This document shows positions 34,901 through 49,900 of a DNA stretch of 64,000 nucleotides, one piece after another. Positions within the stretch are counted from its first letter, which is position 1, and each line of letters starts with the position of its first letter. A program made the translations under genes and the position numbers. Origin of the DNA: Quillaja saponaria (lineage: Eukaryota; Streptophyta; Magnoliopsida; Fabales; Quillajaceae); assembly GCA_029379385.1 (NCBI GenBank), contig CM055605.1, positions 9,335,001 through 9,399,000 of the forward strand, in the 5' to 3' direction. Below the pieces are notes generated by a model. The model worked only from the letters and a program-made list of their open reading frames with translations, searched no databases and had not been told where the DNA came from.

Positions 34901-37900
34901 GAAATGTCGGAACTATTGTCACATATGTGAACCCATGGAATTGCATCTATTGTGCTCTTGTTTGTTTGTAGGAAGACTTGTCGGAAGGGGGTTTCTCTTC
35001 ATTTGCTGCCTTTCGTTGCCTATACTGTTTTCCTTTAGAGGACTATGCAGTATGGTTGGAACTAATAAGCCCTTATGGAATAAATGTTCATCCACTTATA
35101 AAGTTTCAACCTTTATAATGCCTTGATAACCTTTTTTTTCCCGCTCTTGGAATCATAGTTTTTCAGCAACTTTAATGAAAGGAGAGTTCTGATCCAGTTC
35201 TGATATGGGTTATGCAGAAGGGTGAAAATGGGAGTAAAGTTGGAGAGGAAAGAAAATGGGAGGAGAAGGTTATTTTCTCCTATTTTGGGAACCTAAGTGA
35301 AAAATGGGAGAAATGGTTTTGAAGAGAAAAATTTTCTGTTGGGACCACAAAAATAATTCCCCCCACAAGTGGAGAGAAATTTAGATTATTAGTTATTGGA
35401 AATTTGGGACATCGTCGATTTTTCCCTTATTAATACTTTAATTAGGAACCATGTAATAAAAGTATTAGGTAATTTTGTTTATTACAACTTTCTTTCCTTC
35501 CACTTTATTCCTTTCCTAAACAAGAGGAGAGAAAGTTCAAATCTTTTCTTCCTTTTGCTTTTTGTCTACTTTCTTTCCTCTCATCTTTTCGTTCCTTCCT
35601 TAATTTGTTCCGAAACAAGGGCTTAATGTTCTTGAATGTTGCTAGGAAAGTTTGGACGTTGTGTAGTGCAGGCTTTTTTGAGTTGTAAAAGTTTCCTGGA
35701 TTACCTTGATCATTCTCCTGCTCTAATCCTTTCCCTCTTGCTGATTACAAATGGAAAACCAAGATCCTTTCTATGGTAAAGCCTTTTGTTTGGTGCGCTG
35801 TTAGACAGAATCAACTCCAATGACTTGCTGCAGATTTGCAGGCCTAAATTAAGGCTATCTTTCAGATTTTTGTGCTTTATGCTTTTATAGTAGTGAAACA
35901 AATGCTCCTTTATTCCTACTGTCCGTTTTCACTTGGGGTATTTGGTATATAGTGTTTGGACTTTCCTGGAGCTGAACTGAAGGATATTTTGTTGATTCAG
36001 TTTTTGGGTTTCGATTGCAAGAAAGAATGATGTTTATTTGAGAGTGTGCCATATTCGTAAGCATCAAATATAATCAATTAATCATTTGATAGACCTATAA
36101 TTATTTGATAATTGTCTCATATTCCAAAAGTATCCAAAGTAATTTACTATTTCCAAGATGTTCTTGATACATATTGAAAAGTTCTGTTTCTGGACAAAAT
36201 CGAATGAGTACCTCAATACATATGTTGTTCCTTGGGTAGAAGATCTTGGACCTTAGCAACATTTTGACCACATTAATAGTGTCTGCAGAATAAATTGGCT
36301 CATATTCATGATGCTTATATATTTGCTAAAGGAAGGCCTCATTTTATGAAACTGTCAAATTTTCAGGTGATAGAAATGTCAGGGGTATGTGCCGCTTCTG
36401 ACATTTGGAGTGTTGGCTGTACAGTGATTGAACTTCTTACATGTGTACCTCCTTACTATGATCTGCAGCCTATGCCTGCTCTTTTTCGTATTGTTCAGGT
36501 ATGGTGATTTATTTCCAACATTTAATTATTTATATAATATGGTGGAAATCTTTGGGCCACCTATATGCTGTTCAAAAGTTGCAGTTACTTGTCATTTGGC
36601 TTTAAAATGGCAATTCAGCACAATTACTATGCTGCTAGATTGATATCATGAATTGTGTCCTGATTCTTGACCTTAATTGCAACTAACTCTCCTCTCCCTC
36701 TCTCTCTCTTACTGTTCACTTTATTTCTCAGGATGAGCATCCTCCAATTCCTGATAGCTTGTCTCCTGACATAACTGATTTTCTCCGTCAATGCTTTAAG
36801 AAGGTAAAGTGAATCTTTTCTCTGTTAGTTGGAAGAACTTGTTGCCTATTATTTTGTCTCTGTCTGTGTGTTTCTTCATTCCCCGACATTATTCAATGTT
36901 TGTGCTCCTGGTCCCCTTTATGGCTATTTTTTGTGAATTGTTATCATCAAGGGGCGAAAAGCTGAAGAGTGATGCTCGATCTTTCTGTTTCAGCACTATG
37001 AAATTGGAATCTTTGTGTTCTAGTGATTTCTGGGTTGTGATCTGATGACTTTCTTGGTATCCATACCCTTTTCGTTTTTTTTTTTTGGTTGAGGTGTGTT
37101 AAAAACTGCATGCTTTTCTGATAACTACCTAAAAAAATGGAAATAAAAAATAGAAGAAAAAGGAGATAGAAAAATCTTTGATGGCCTTGTATTTAATGTG
37201 GGTTATAGGGAAGGTTAGATTATGGTTGCCTTTTACTCGTTATGTTATTATTACTATTGTTGTTTGACATAGTTCTTATTGTTGTCATTGTCATTTTTAT
37301 TATTATTCTTAACTGTTATTATTGTCCTGTTTTTGAAATTCATTTATACTTGTATCCCATGAAAGATGTTCTCCTTTCTACTTCGGTTTGTTTCAAAATA
37401 CATGTCCAGTCAAAGAAATAATTGCTTTAACTTTAATGTCCCTCATGGAAAACTATGTCCCTACAATTTCCTCCTCCCAAGAACCTTCTTTATTATCCCA
37501 TAGGGCACTTTTGGAATAATCAAGCAAAATTTATATGGTGGCACTATATTTTTGGAGCTTCCTTAATCTTTTTGCATAGTCAAAGTGGTCATCCTTTACT
37601 GGATGGAAGGAATACTAATTTTGGAGCTCTTAATTGTTTTTTTTGTCGCTGTGGTTTTTACTTTTGGATTAGGATGCAGAGCAGTCATTGCAGGCTTGAT
37701 TAGAGTTTCTGCTAATGTTTCTGTCTCTTGAGACCATTTTTGCATCTATTGTGGTTTTCTTTTTGAGAAATAAAAATGATGCATTGGATCAATGTGAATG
37801 GAGGAAAAATATTCATGTTGTCGATCCTAATTAGTTTGGGATTTAATGTTTTAGTAAAGTTGAGTTGAGAAATAAAGATAATATTTCTGGTGAAGGGGTG

Positions 37901-40900
37901 GGTTTGAGGGGTATTGTAAATTGAAACTGTACTAGTAATTTTTCTACACTGCTTCTACAGTAGAATACTTGCCTATCATTAATAACTTCCATTAAATGCT
38001 TTTCTTGAGTATTGACAATATAAGATGTTATAAACCATTTCTGAGTTGACTGGAGGATGTGCTACGTTCTAGAATACTGATTATAGTTATCATATTTTCC
38101 CCATGTCTGGTAATTGGAGACAACATCATATAGTGTAGGTGTGAGCTATTACTATAGCTACATCATTTGAAGATCTGTTTCCATCGTCAATGTCAAATAT
38201 GAGAACTAATATTATGACCATGGGTTCATGCATGAAATTAGGTTATGTAGCATTGGCTAATATTCTTTTAACCATAAATCGTCTTCTCTTATGCAATTGG
38301 AAACTCATCATTCTTTGTCATTTACTTTCAAATTTCAGGATGCTAGGCAAAGGCCTGATGCCAAAACACTTCTTTCTCACCCCTGGATCCGAAATTGTAG
38401 GCGTGCTTTGCAGTCATCTCTTCGTCACAGTGGAACATTAAGGTAGCCACTATGGTATTTAATTGTTACTTTGGCATATCTTTTGCAGGAAAACGATGGA
38501 TCATCTAACATCTATGCACGGAAGATGTTGAAAGGGATTTAAGTGGTTTTTGTACCGATATTTAAAGGGGTTGAAAGCTATCTTGTACGGATTATTTTCT
38601 TGTTTCATTTTATTTGTTTTCTGTTCTTTAGAAGGAAGTCTTTCCTCCGGTATATATGCTTTGAGTGTTGCAGCAAGTTTTCTCTTATTGTTTTTCCAAT
38701 TGCACACCTATAGTATGGTTAGGAAAGATGCATATTTCAGAAAACAGGAATAAGGCTGGATACTTAACTCCAAGGAAGAGACTCTTTTGCCAAAAAAATT
38801 CTTGGTTACTTCTCTGACGGTTTTGGTCCTTATGGAAAAAGAAACAGATGTAGTTGACTAGTTGCTAGTTTAATGGATTGGAATCTTTATATTTGATTCA
38901 AGCCTCTGGTTTTGTAGAAGATAAAATATATTTCTTTGGGACTTCGATGTGAAGCATTTTCATGTCCACTGGTTAAAGTACTCATACCCTGTGTAGTTGT
39001 CAGTCATGTATGTTTTAAAGAAGAAATGGAAAATAATATAAAGTACCATATTATAACACATTTGTTTCTGGATTATGACTTTATTGAAGTTAATATTTTC
39101 TTCTCTGTAGTAATTCTTTACTTGCTCAATTATAGTGAGTATGTCTGCATGTGATATCTTTTATAGAAATTCTTCTTCTTTTGATAAGAAAATAAATTAT
39201 ATTAAGCGAGAGAAAAAGGACAACAGAGGAGGACAAGGGGCTCTCCCAAAAAAAAAAAAGAAACTAGAAAAGTACAAAATTGAGCTAGTTAGAACAAATG
39301 CTGACTAATCATGCTGCTGCATGTCAGTCGAGGACTACCTCAAAGTTGCAGCTGAACACCAAAGAGAAGCAAAAAAAAAAAAAAAAAAAAAAAATCAAAT
39401 CCCAACCAAGATGAATAGGAAGGAAGGCATTCCAGAAGATCCTCACACTATGCTCCTACCAAAAAATAATAATAATTACTTTCCAAAGAAAGCATAATGC
39501 CACAAAGATTTAGCATCCTTATTATTTATTTATTTCTTTCTTTCTAAATGTCTTAACTGAATTATCTGAAGATCATGCAAAGGGCTTGGGCAAACCCAGC
39601 AAAGTCCAAGATTATGACTGTACCAGGGAATGTCCTTGACTAGGAATTGAATGATAGATATATAGTTTCAATTAACATTGTAGTGCTTATTCATTCTAGT
39701 GGTATTGTATGGTTTGGTGGTTTATGTGAACGTGCTACTTCTTGCAGAAATATAGAAGATGATTCGGTGGGTGCAGAAATCTCTAATGGTTATAATAAAA
39801 GTGCTGGTGAAAGTTCTTTTATGGAAAATGCAGTTGTGCCTGGTCCTGACTCAAAAGCCGTGAGAATCTTCTATGCTGTATCCTAACACCTGAAGCAATT
39901 GACAGTCTAATTTTCAATACTGAAAATTTAGACTGATATCCATTCATCTTGTTAAATAATTGGAGCAATTTATCATAATACTGCTGACTTTTACTGTTTA
40001 CTCTTAGGATGCAGCAAAAGAGTCATCAAGTGAGTTTGCTGATCCTGGAAAATCTCATAAAGATGAGTGTGCAGATTCTGATTTTGGTAAGGAAGGAGCA
40101 GAGAGTGCAGATGATGATGTTCCATCCGATCAAGTTCTTACCTTAGCCATTCATGAGAAGTCATCTCTACAAAATGGCTCCGGCAGACTATCTTCTAATA
40201 GAGAAGTGGCTCCATCTGAGCCAACTGAGCTTCAGGAGCTACCAAATCCTAGCGACCATGATGAAATGGTGACGAATAGTGAGGTGGGATCTCCAGATTC
40301 AAAAGGGACGAGTATAGCCAGAAAAAATGGAGGAAAAAGCATCCACATGAATAAGCCATTTGGTTTTAGACCAAGAAGTCAAAATCATAGTTCCCCTAAG
40401 GTAAAGTTGCACAAGTTTTGGTTTGTTTTTCCTCCAAGACTTGCTGCATATTGGAATTGTATTGATATCACTGGAACATGCACCTTTTCCAATTCTTGGT
40501 AAAAGAACTGCTCAGTAATCTCTCTGGCTGTGAAATGGCTTGTGGCTGTTTATTTTGGTGCTTGTAGTGTAGGACAGAATGGGAAAACCTGCCTATGTTG
40601 CTTCATGGGTGGCTACAGGGTTCAGAGTTATATTCTTAGGCCTAAGGGTTTGTTGGAGTTGAACAAGGGAATTATGATAGGGAAAGTTGGTTTGAAGGAA
40701 AAGGATATGGAAAATTCTGGCTGCTGAGAATTATGGGTAGCAAGAAAGATTAGGGTTTTGGATGCTAGGGTTAGGGTTCTAAAGGAGGTAAATCTCAGGT
40801 GGTTTGGGGTTTCTCTTAGTAATAGGATTGAAAGAAAGAAACTCGTCTCACAAGCTGTCAGTCACTCAAAATTTTCACTATCTCTGGGCTTGTAGTACGA

Positions 40901-43900
40901 TGCCTGCCTAACTTTGAGCGTGGTTCGATGTGGTTGAGGTTGAGTCATCCAGTAGTATCCCCCACACCCTGACAAGAACCAAGAAAGAAAAAAAATTATA
41001 GATGAAAAAGAACCTACCTGTGATTGGTAGTAAAAGTTTACATGCATGATAATTGTAACTTCTTCTTTGAACCTCTTGAAGAAACATCATTCTTCCAATT
41101 TGGTTTTTGTAGCAAAATAACTGTAAGAGTAAGTTTGAACTTCCTTTCAATGGTAGGTTGATTCAGAAGAAAGTTGAAAGTAGGTAGATTATGTAACCTT
41201 CATTACCATACAATTCATGAAAAACTTCCTTACCTTTGCATGGAAAATAAATAATTCACTTGACAGTGTTAGTTTAGATTACATAATGCTACGATATAGT
41301 ACCACTAAGTGTTGCAGTAAGTTCATGCAAGCATTGATCTACTTGCATTGCTTTATGCTACTGAGAATTCAAGATTTCAGTTAAATATTAATAAAGTGAT
41401 TCTGTAAGTCAAAGCCTTTCCAATAGCATTTTCCAGAACAAGTGTGAAGAAGATTTTTTTTGAGTTAAATTTCCTTCAGATTCTCATTTTCTGTAGCTTT
41501 TCTCCTGTACAGTGGATAAATTTCTTTTTTCGTTCTCCCTTAATATGTATTAATGTCTTATTTTCTAATCATGCTTTTGTTTGAGTTTCTCATGGTAGAG
41601 TGGTTAATAGTTATTGAACTCTTAGTACATTGTGGCTGGATATTCTGTAATTTGTGTATCTTGATCTGTGCACTTTTTGTTATCATATAGATGATAGGTG
41701 CCAAATATAATTTAGCAAAACCAGCAAGGACCTTCTCTTGGATAATACCTTTTGTAGATCTTTTTATGCTGTGCTTTTGGTGTTGAAATTTGATAACCCC
41801 CTTGACACTAGATCAAGCCCCCTGTGGAGTGTAAAACGTTAACCCTTTTTTTTTTTTTCCTTCTCTGGATAGATATCCATGTCCTATATGACTAACAAAA
41901 TTGAATATTTTCAAAGATTAGACCTTATAAACTTGTCTAACTTCCATTTAAAGGCCTCGAAGATGACAGTTTCTGTGGAAGGAAATGAGTTGAGTAGATT
42001 TAGTGACACTCCAGGAGATGCTTCCTTGGATGATTTATTTCATCCGCACACCGAAGATTGCGCAACTGAAGCTTCAACTTCTGCAGCCACTTCACAATCA
42101 AACAAAGGAGATTCTTCTATGGCTGAGGGCGGAAAAAATGACCTAGCTACGAAGTTGAGGGCAACAATTGCTCGGAAACAGATGGAGAGTGAAACCGGGC
42201 AAGCAAAGAATGGCGGAAACCTATTAGACCTGATGATGGGAGTAATAAAAGATGATGTTATTGACATTGATGGCTTGGTATATTTTAAAGTCTAGAGGAT
42301 TAAGATTTTCATTCAGTATTCCATTTTTTGTATTGACTTATCTGTATCTGCTGTTTGTTTATCAGGTTTTCGATGAAAAACTGCCTGGAGAAAACCTTTT
42401 TCCCCTACAGGTACCATGCACTTTCCAGCCAGATTCCATCTTTTTTTGTGTGCATAACCTATAATTTTTTGGCTTTGTGCTCTACAGCTAAACTTGTTTG
42501 GGAGGCAGCCTAATAAAGGCAAAAATTTAATAGAGACAAAAAAGTACATCTTATTTCTGAACAAATTCTAAGAAAAGTATATTATAAATTGGCCGGACCC
42601 TGTTCTTCATATTCTCAGTTGTCACTCTCAATTTGTACATTGCTTTTCTAGTTCATTCCATCGTCTCATAACCATACACGGTGGTTTTGGGCTCACCCTG
42701 CGACTGATACCTTTCCTTTAACATCGACACTCTTTACTAACTGGCAGTTTGATTACAAAGTTGATTATTGTAAAATATATATAGAGGAAGAAAGAGTAGC
42801 AGCTTAGATTATCCTAAGACCACCAAGGCTTTATATTTATAATAGAGTACTTACATAAGACTTTCTTATATAAACAATGTAGGAATAAATGCCCAACATA
42901 ACTTACTTCTAAACATATTCTAACACTCCTCCTCAAGCTAGAGTATATATATGCTTAAGCTTGTACGAATACAATCCAAGTATTAAAACTCTCAACACTC
43001 CTCTTCACATATAACAAGTTAATAACAAATATATTAAGTTTCACTTGATTCACTTTTTGCCTAAAAGAGAACGGCACAAACATGATGTGCCTAAAAGAGA
43101 ATGACACGTGTCAACATGTGCTTGGTTGCTTCACAACCAACATAAAATGCCACTTGGTAACAAGTTCTGTGGAGAACTTATCTGGTCGGAAAACAACGAC
43201 AACTCCGGAATTGGTGATGTAAACAACGATGAGTAGGGAAAGTTAAAACTTTTGAGATTGAAATGGGGGTTGTGTCAAAGGACTAAACTACTGACAAACA
43301 TCAAGACACAAACTTTGAACAACAACTTCAAAACTATTCATGTATTGTTCGCCCGATTGCTATTTGGGCTTATCGCCAAAGGAGATTTAAGGCTTAGTTG
43401 AGTTTAGTTTTTAATTTGGAATCACTTAATATCAATTTAAGTGTGAGTTAATATCCCTTAATATCAACGTAGGCATGTGAATGTCAGGTGTCTCGGTGAA
43501 GGTGGAAGGCGTTAGGCGGGATAGAGGGAGATAAAAAATTACATGGGCAGTCATTGATAAGGATATGATTTCTTTAAATATTACTGAAAATGATGCCTTG
43601 AACGATGCGAATGGCAAAAAAAAAAATTATGTAGCCGATCTCAACTAGTTTGAGATTTAAGGCTTAGTTGAATTGAGTTTATAATTTGGAATCCCTTAAT
43701 ATCAATTTAAGTGTGTTTATAACATGAAGGGGTGGTTATTATGATTAATTTAAAGGTGTCATCAGGGTTATTAAAGGCGCACCTGAGCTGCCTAGGCACG
43801 ACTGAGGCACCTAGGCACACCTCAGGCACCTAGGCACTCCCCTCTTACATGTTTTCAGGCACACCAAAGACGACAATAAGGCTCATAAAAAGTGCCAAGA

Positions 43901-46900
43901 TCCAGCAATGTCATTTTTTCTTAGAGTTTCAGTTTCTGGTTTCCTTGTAAATAGGTCTTAAAAGAGTCATAGAAGCAGGGCTTCAAGAATAAAAATAAAG
44001 GCCTACAGCAGCCGTAAGTATAGAAAGTCAGTCAGCAGCAGACATAAGAATTGAAAGTCAGCAGCAGCAGTCCCCGTTTTCAGGCCGAAAAACAGAGCAT
44101 CTCCCACCGATAAGTTTGCCTTGCACAATTTATTGTCATTAAGCTCTTCTTCTTCTTCTAAATTTCTTTTCTATTACCCAGAAAATAAAAGGCATTAAAT
44201 ATAGATTAAATACTAACAAAACATCCATGTTTTCTATCAAACAGAACCTCCCATGTTATGTGGATGCAAAACAGAGCACAAAACAGTTTAGAGAGTACTT
44301 TTGTGCTGTTTTGCATCTACAAAACAGGGGAGGTTTCATTTTTGTTTTTATAGAAAACTATGGAGGTTTTGTTAATGTTTAATCCATATTAACTGTTAGT
44401 AGGCTTTGTTGAGGAAAATTCACATAAATGACCAGCAATTCACATACTTTTGTGCCTGCAAGCCCTGTTAGTATACATTAGATTAGCTTAATGCTTCCAT
44501 ATATGATGGTCTACAATCTGTTTCCATGTGGATTTTTATTATTAGCAGTGTGCCTGATCTTTCTCAAGCTCGTGCTTGGGCCCAGGGTCAAGGCTCCAGG
44601 ACCCTAGTGCCTAGGTCCATCTAGCACTCAGGCTTGTGTATGCGCTTTGCGCCTAGAGTCAAGGCTCCAAGGATCACAGTGCCTTTAATAACACTGGTGT
44701 CCATTGTGATCTTGAAATTGAAGGGCAATGCTTTATCTTTATCTCTTACCACCAGATGATGGTGGTAGGAAAATGCATGAACAGTTTCTTCTTTTACAGT
44801 TATTTAATTTGATACTTACGGTTTAACTAGTGGAGACAGAGAGGGAGTTGACTTGGAGAGACAAAGAGGACATATTACATAGGGTGGGTCTACATAAGAT
44901 TTTGTGATGCCAAAAAGAAAGAATGAAGGGCAATTTGGTTCATATAAAATTATTGTAGTAATTGGGTTGTTTAAATCGTCACAACCTAAAATATGTACTG
45001 ACTACTGATATACTTATTATCTGTAGGTGCTATGTCATAACTCGTAATTGTTCTAAAATAGTCATCATTTGGCATTTTCTATATCCTTCCTCTCTTGGTT
45101 TGTTACATTACTTAATACACTTTATACTCTTTTTCTTTGCGCTTTCATTTTGTTTTTCTACTTTTGGGTAGGGAAATTGATTTTTTTTTCACTTACTGTA
45201 TGTATGTTTATTGTAAACTTTAGATTGAAAGAGAGGAACACAAGAGAAATATGGATGAATTGAGTGAGCATTCCTCACACTATGAACATATATTTATAGT
45301 GTAAGTTAACTAGTATAAGCTACAATCAAGGCTATAATCACTAAAAGGGCTATAGTCAAAAAGCTAATTAAGGAAATTGTCAATGAGCTAATCAAGGAAA
45401 TTAATGCTGAAAACTATTTACGATTTCAACACTCTCCCTCAAGTTAGAGCATATAGGTAATATGTTTCAAACTTGTTACATGTAAAACTCAATTGATAGT
45501 CTTGAAACTCTCCCTTACTTACAACAACATAAGGAACAATAGATCAAGCTTAAATCCATTTGATGAACGTACTGGTAAAGAGTATTCGTGAACAGTACTT
45601 GCATTTTTTGGAAAAATAAAAGGAATACTGCTAGAATGAGATACTGCGGGATTTTCCAAAAAAATCAAAGTAGCACTTCAAGAAGCTGACACGAAAGTTG
45701 AGGGGACATTGCTAGTGAAGGAGACACAACGAGAAAGTTCACATAGGTACTATGTGCGCCGTCACATCCTAAAACAAAAGAGGCTTGAAAAGGAGAGGGG
45801 TTGAGCCATCCTTTAGACAAAATAGATGATTAAGGACTGGACAAGAGGAAATAACTAGTGTTGAAAAAGAGAAAATATTTAAAATGAGGAAGTAGATAAC
45901 TATGGCTAGAGAAAAGAGTAGATAATGAAAGTTGAGATTGGGACTGCTGCCTAAGAGGGGCAACAACCCCAAGATTGGACTTGAGTTTATATTAAACCCG
46001 CTCGGATACCATGTAAACTTTGGATTGAAAGAGAGAAACACAAGAGAAATTATGGGTGAATTGAGTGAGTATTCCACACACAATGAATATATATTTGTAG
46101 TGTAAGTTAACTAAAGCTACAATCAAGGAACCAATCAAGGCTATAATCAAGAAACTAACTAGGCTATAGTCAAAGATCTAATTAAGGAAATAGTCAAGGA
46201 GCTACTCAAGGGAATTAATGCTAAAAACTATTCACTATTTCAACATTTATATATTTGCCATTTGTTATCATTGAGTATTTTACACTGTATAATATAATCT
46301 TGAACTAGTACCTGTCTTTAGTTCTCACAATTTTTCTTCATTTCTCGTGTCCTCTTCTTTAGCTGCAATCTAGCTCAATATTATGCTCCCAGACTTATAA
46401 GTTTTGTGAAGTTCCATCCATTGTACATCTCCATTTTGTGATTTTCTTTGCATTAAATAGTTTTCACCCTGTTCATGATTGTAATCCACCTTTGTTAGTT
46501 TGAATCTTAATGACCATGCTTTGCAGATTATGAGGCAATTTATTCAGGAAAAGGGGGGTTACCTTGGCTTATATGTTGACCTTGGATTTGTGATACATTT
46601 ACTATGAAATGATACCAAGTTGAATTTGGAGAAAATATCTTGTTTTATTAATTCACACATTATATATACTCCTAAAGGGTAATGACTCAAATACTCCTAT
46701 ACAAGGTATTTACACCAACATATTGCTTGCAGGCTGTTGAGTTTAGCAAATTAGTGGGGTCATTGAGACCAGATGAATCAGAAGATGTGATTGTCTCTGC
46801 CTGTCAGAAACTTCTTGCTATCTTTCAGCAACGGCCTGAACAGAAAATTGTGTTTGTTAAGCAGCATGGTTTACTTCCCTTAATGGATTTGCTAGAAGTT

Positions 46901-49900
46901 CCTAAAAATCGTGTATGTTGTCTATCCTGATATGTTAGTTGCTTACTATTTTTTGACATGACTTTCCACTTGGCAAATCGGTATTACAATGTCAAAAGTT
47001 ATAGTGATAAAAAATTTCCATACTGCAGATTGTTTGTTCTGTTCTTCAGCTTGTAAATCAGATTATCAAAGATAACTCAGATTTTCAAGAAAATGCTTGT
47101 CTTGTTGGACTGGTAAGCTCTACATAGTTCAGCCTGTTGAAAGTTCTTATTTCTATAAATGATGTTGGTGGCTGGCACATTAACATTCCAACAAGTTTAC
47201 TATAATCTTTATCATACTATACCCCAGTTGAGAATTTTTGGGATTTGGGATGAGTATCATAATCATGCTGCATTGGTGCAGTTTGTGGGTATCCCTGGAA
47301 GTTACACTATTTATCTATTTCCTTTTCATCACAGATTAACAACTAGAGTATTCATTTATTATAGATGCAGTTATATTCATTGTTAAGTTACATGACAGAT
47401 CCCTTTGGTAATGAGCTTTGCTGTACCTGATCGACCCCGAGAAATTCGCATGGAAGCAGCTTGGTTTCTGCAGCAGCTTTGTCAGTCAAGGTGATAGTCA
47501 TATACTTGTGTTTTGTACCCTTGTGTATTTTTTGGTTAAAATATCGGGTTCAGTATTGATTATTGATGCTTCCTGCAGCTCCTTGACATTGCAAATGTTT
47601 ATAGCTTGCCGTGGAATACCTGTTCTGGTGGGCTTTCTTGAGGCTGATTATGCAAGATACAGGTTAGTTGTTGATTGTGCTTTGCAGGAACTGATCTACA
47701 TCTTTAAGAAGTTGAGGTAGAATCTTTGATTGCAATGTCAAAATATGGTAGCATGAAGATAACTTCAGATATGGCATACTTGAATTTTAGGCCAAGCCAA
47801 ATTCATGTTAGTCTACTGTGGACTTTTCTTTTGATATTGAATAGATCAGTGTTGAACAGGTGAGTAGAATCCTTGAGGATTCTTCTTCTCAGAAGTCGCT
47901 GTAAGATATTTTTTTGGGATAATAATTTTCGGTTTGTAACATTTTGGGGTAGATAGATATTTTCTATCAAAAAAAGAAAAAAAAAAAAAAAAAAAAGAAA
48001 AAAAGAAAGAAAGAAGATAGATAGATATTTAAAGCTGAAGTTTCAGTTTCCTAGGAATGTTTCATAATAAGTGATAACTTCAAACAAAAGTTTCAATCTT
48101 GTGGATCATGGACGTCATCATTCATAAACAGGTTTTGCATAGTTTGTGGATGTTTATCTTAAATTACCTATGCCTGGGGCTACTGACTTCACTTTGACTC
48201 CTTCCTTTGTGTCTTTGTTGATTTATCATGGATCACATAGTAGATTGTGATTTGGGGCTTTAGCATTTCCACATATTTTCTGAACATTGTTTTCCATCCC
48301 CGCAGTTGACTTAAATGTTGTGTCTGGTACATGTTTCCTCTTTGCTTTCACATGTTCATGTGCATACTGCTTTCGTGACTTTCTGCCCTTCATCTCTGCT
48401 GTTTCTTTACTCTGGTTGTCTGTCTTGTGTGCACTCAGACAATTGCTTTTCTTGTATTACTTTTTAACTTCTCAAATTCCTGTACATAATATGCTGACTA
48501 AACCTTTTATGTCAGGGAAATGGTTCATCTGGCTATTGACGGCATGTGGCAGGTTTTTGAGCTTCAACGCTCAACACCTAGAAATGATTTTTGTCGCATA
48601 GCTGCAAAGAATGGAATACTCCTTAGGCTTATAAACACACTTTATAGCTTGAATGAGGCAACTCGACTGGCTTCTATACCTGTTGGGAGTGGATTCCCAG
48701 TTGATAGTTCAGCACAACGACCACGTTCTGGTCCATTAGATTCTGCGCAACATCTTTTCCTTCACAGTGAGGCACCAATATCTTCAGTGGACCAGCCAGA
48801 TCTCCATAAATTTAGGCATGCAATAGTTGATAATCATATAGAACCTTCACGTGCCTCAATGTCTCACCTCCGATTATCAGATGTCAATCAACTGGATTCC
48901 CGGTACCTCCCTGTGGATGTTGATAGAACTCAATCTAGCAACATAGCCTCAGAAGCTACACCTTTAGAAAAAGTTGCTGACTTAACAACTAAAGAGTCTT
49001 CATCAAGTGCATTGAGAGAGCGAGAAATTGTAGACCGATGGAAAATGGATCCTTCTCGAGCAGATGGTGAGTATAGACAACAGCGTGTCACTAATGCTGC
49101 TAACGGAACATCCACTGACAGATCTCCAAAATTTATTGATGCTTCATCAAATGGAATTCCTAACGTAGGAGCTACTCAGCAGGAGCAAGTTCGACCTCTT
49201 CTTAGTCTGCTGGATAAGGAACCCCCATCTCGACATTTCTCTGGTCAGCTTGAGTATGTACACCACCTCCCAGGTTTGGAGAGACATGAAAGCGTGCTCC
49301 CTCTGTTGCATGCATCTAATGAGAAGAAAACAAATGGCGAACTAGACTTTTTGATGGCAGAATTTGCAGGTAATTGGATTTTGTTCGCGTATCAAGTGTG
49401 ATAGCTGTAACTTTTTATGTTTGAAGTACATAGCAAAATTCCTTTATTTGTTAAAGCTTTTATACCTAGATTTTTTCCTTTTAGAAATAGATGATTTACC
49501 TTTTATTTGCTGAGATTTAATGCAATATCATTTGCTTAAAAAATACTTCTTTGTCCTTTGACTAAGGGCTGTTTCTGATGAAGCTAAGGGCCTGATTATC
49601 TTTGTTTTTATCCATATGATTACCTAAAAAAAAAAAAAATAACCATATGTTCTCTTGCACACTTGTCTTTGAAAAAAAAAATATTCATAGTCTCAAACTT
49701 GTTGCTCTATTTCATTCTTTTTCATTGGTTTTGTCTGCTTTTTCTTTCTCTGGTGTGGGTATGAGTCATAAGGCTGTTGTTTCCATATATCTATAGTGGG
49801 TTATGATCTCTATTCATGGTTTGGCAGACGTTTCTCAACGAGGAAGAGAAAATGGAAATCTTGACACATCTGCTAGAGTTACACATAAAGCTGTTTCTAA

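Noticed and set aside
40749..40782. Telomere-like TAGGGTT words in kinase intron 12
   Set aside because: Only three imperfect units with unrelated bases between them; not a telomeric array.
45769..46083. 104-codon minus ORF
   Set aside because: It starts inside the LTR and runs through the interior of the miniature LTR element. It does not resemble gag or pol.
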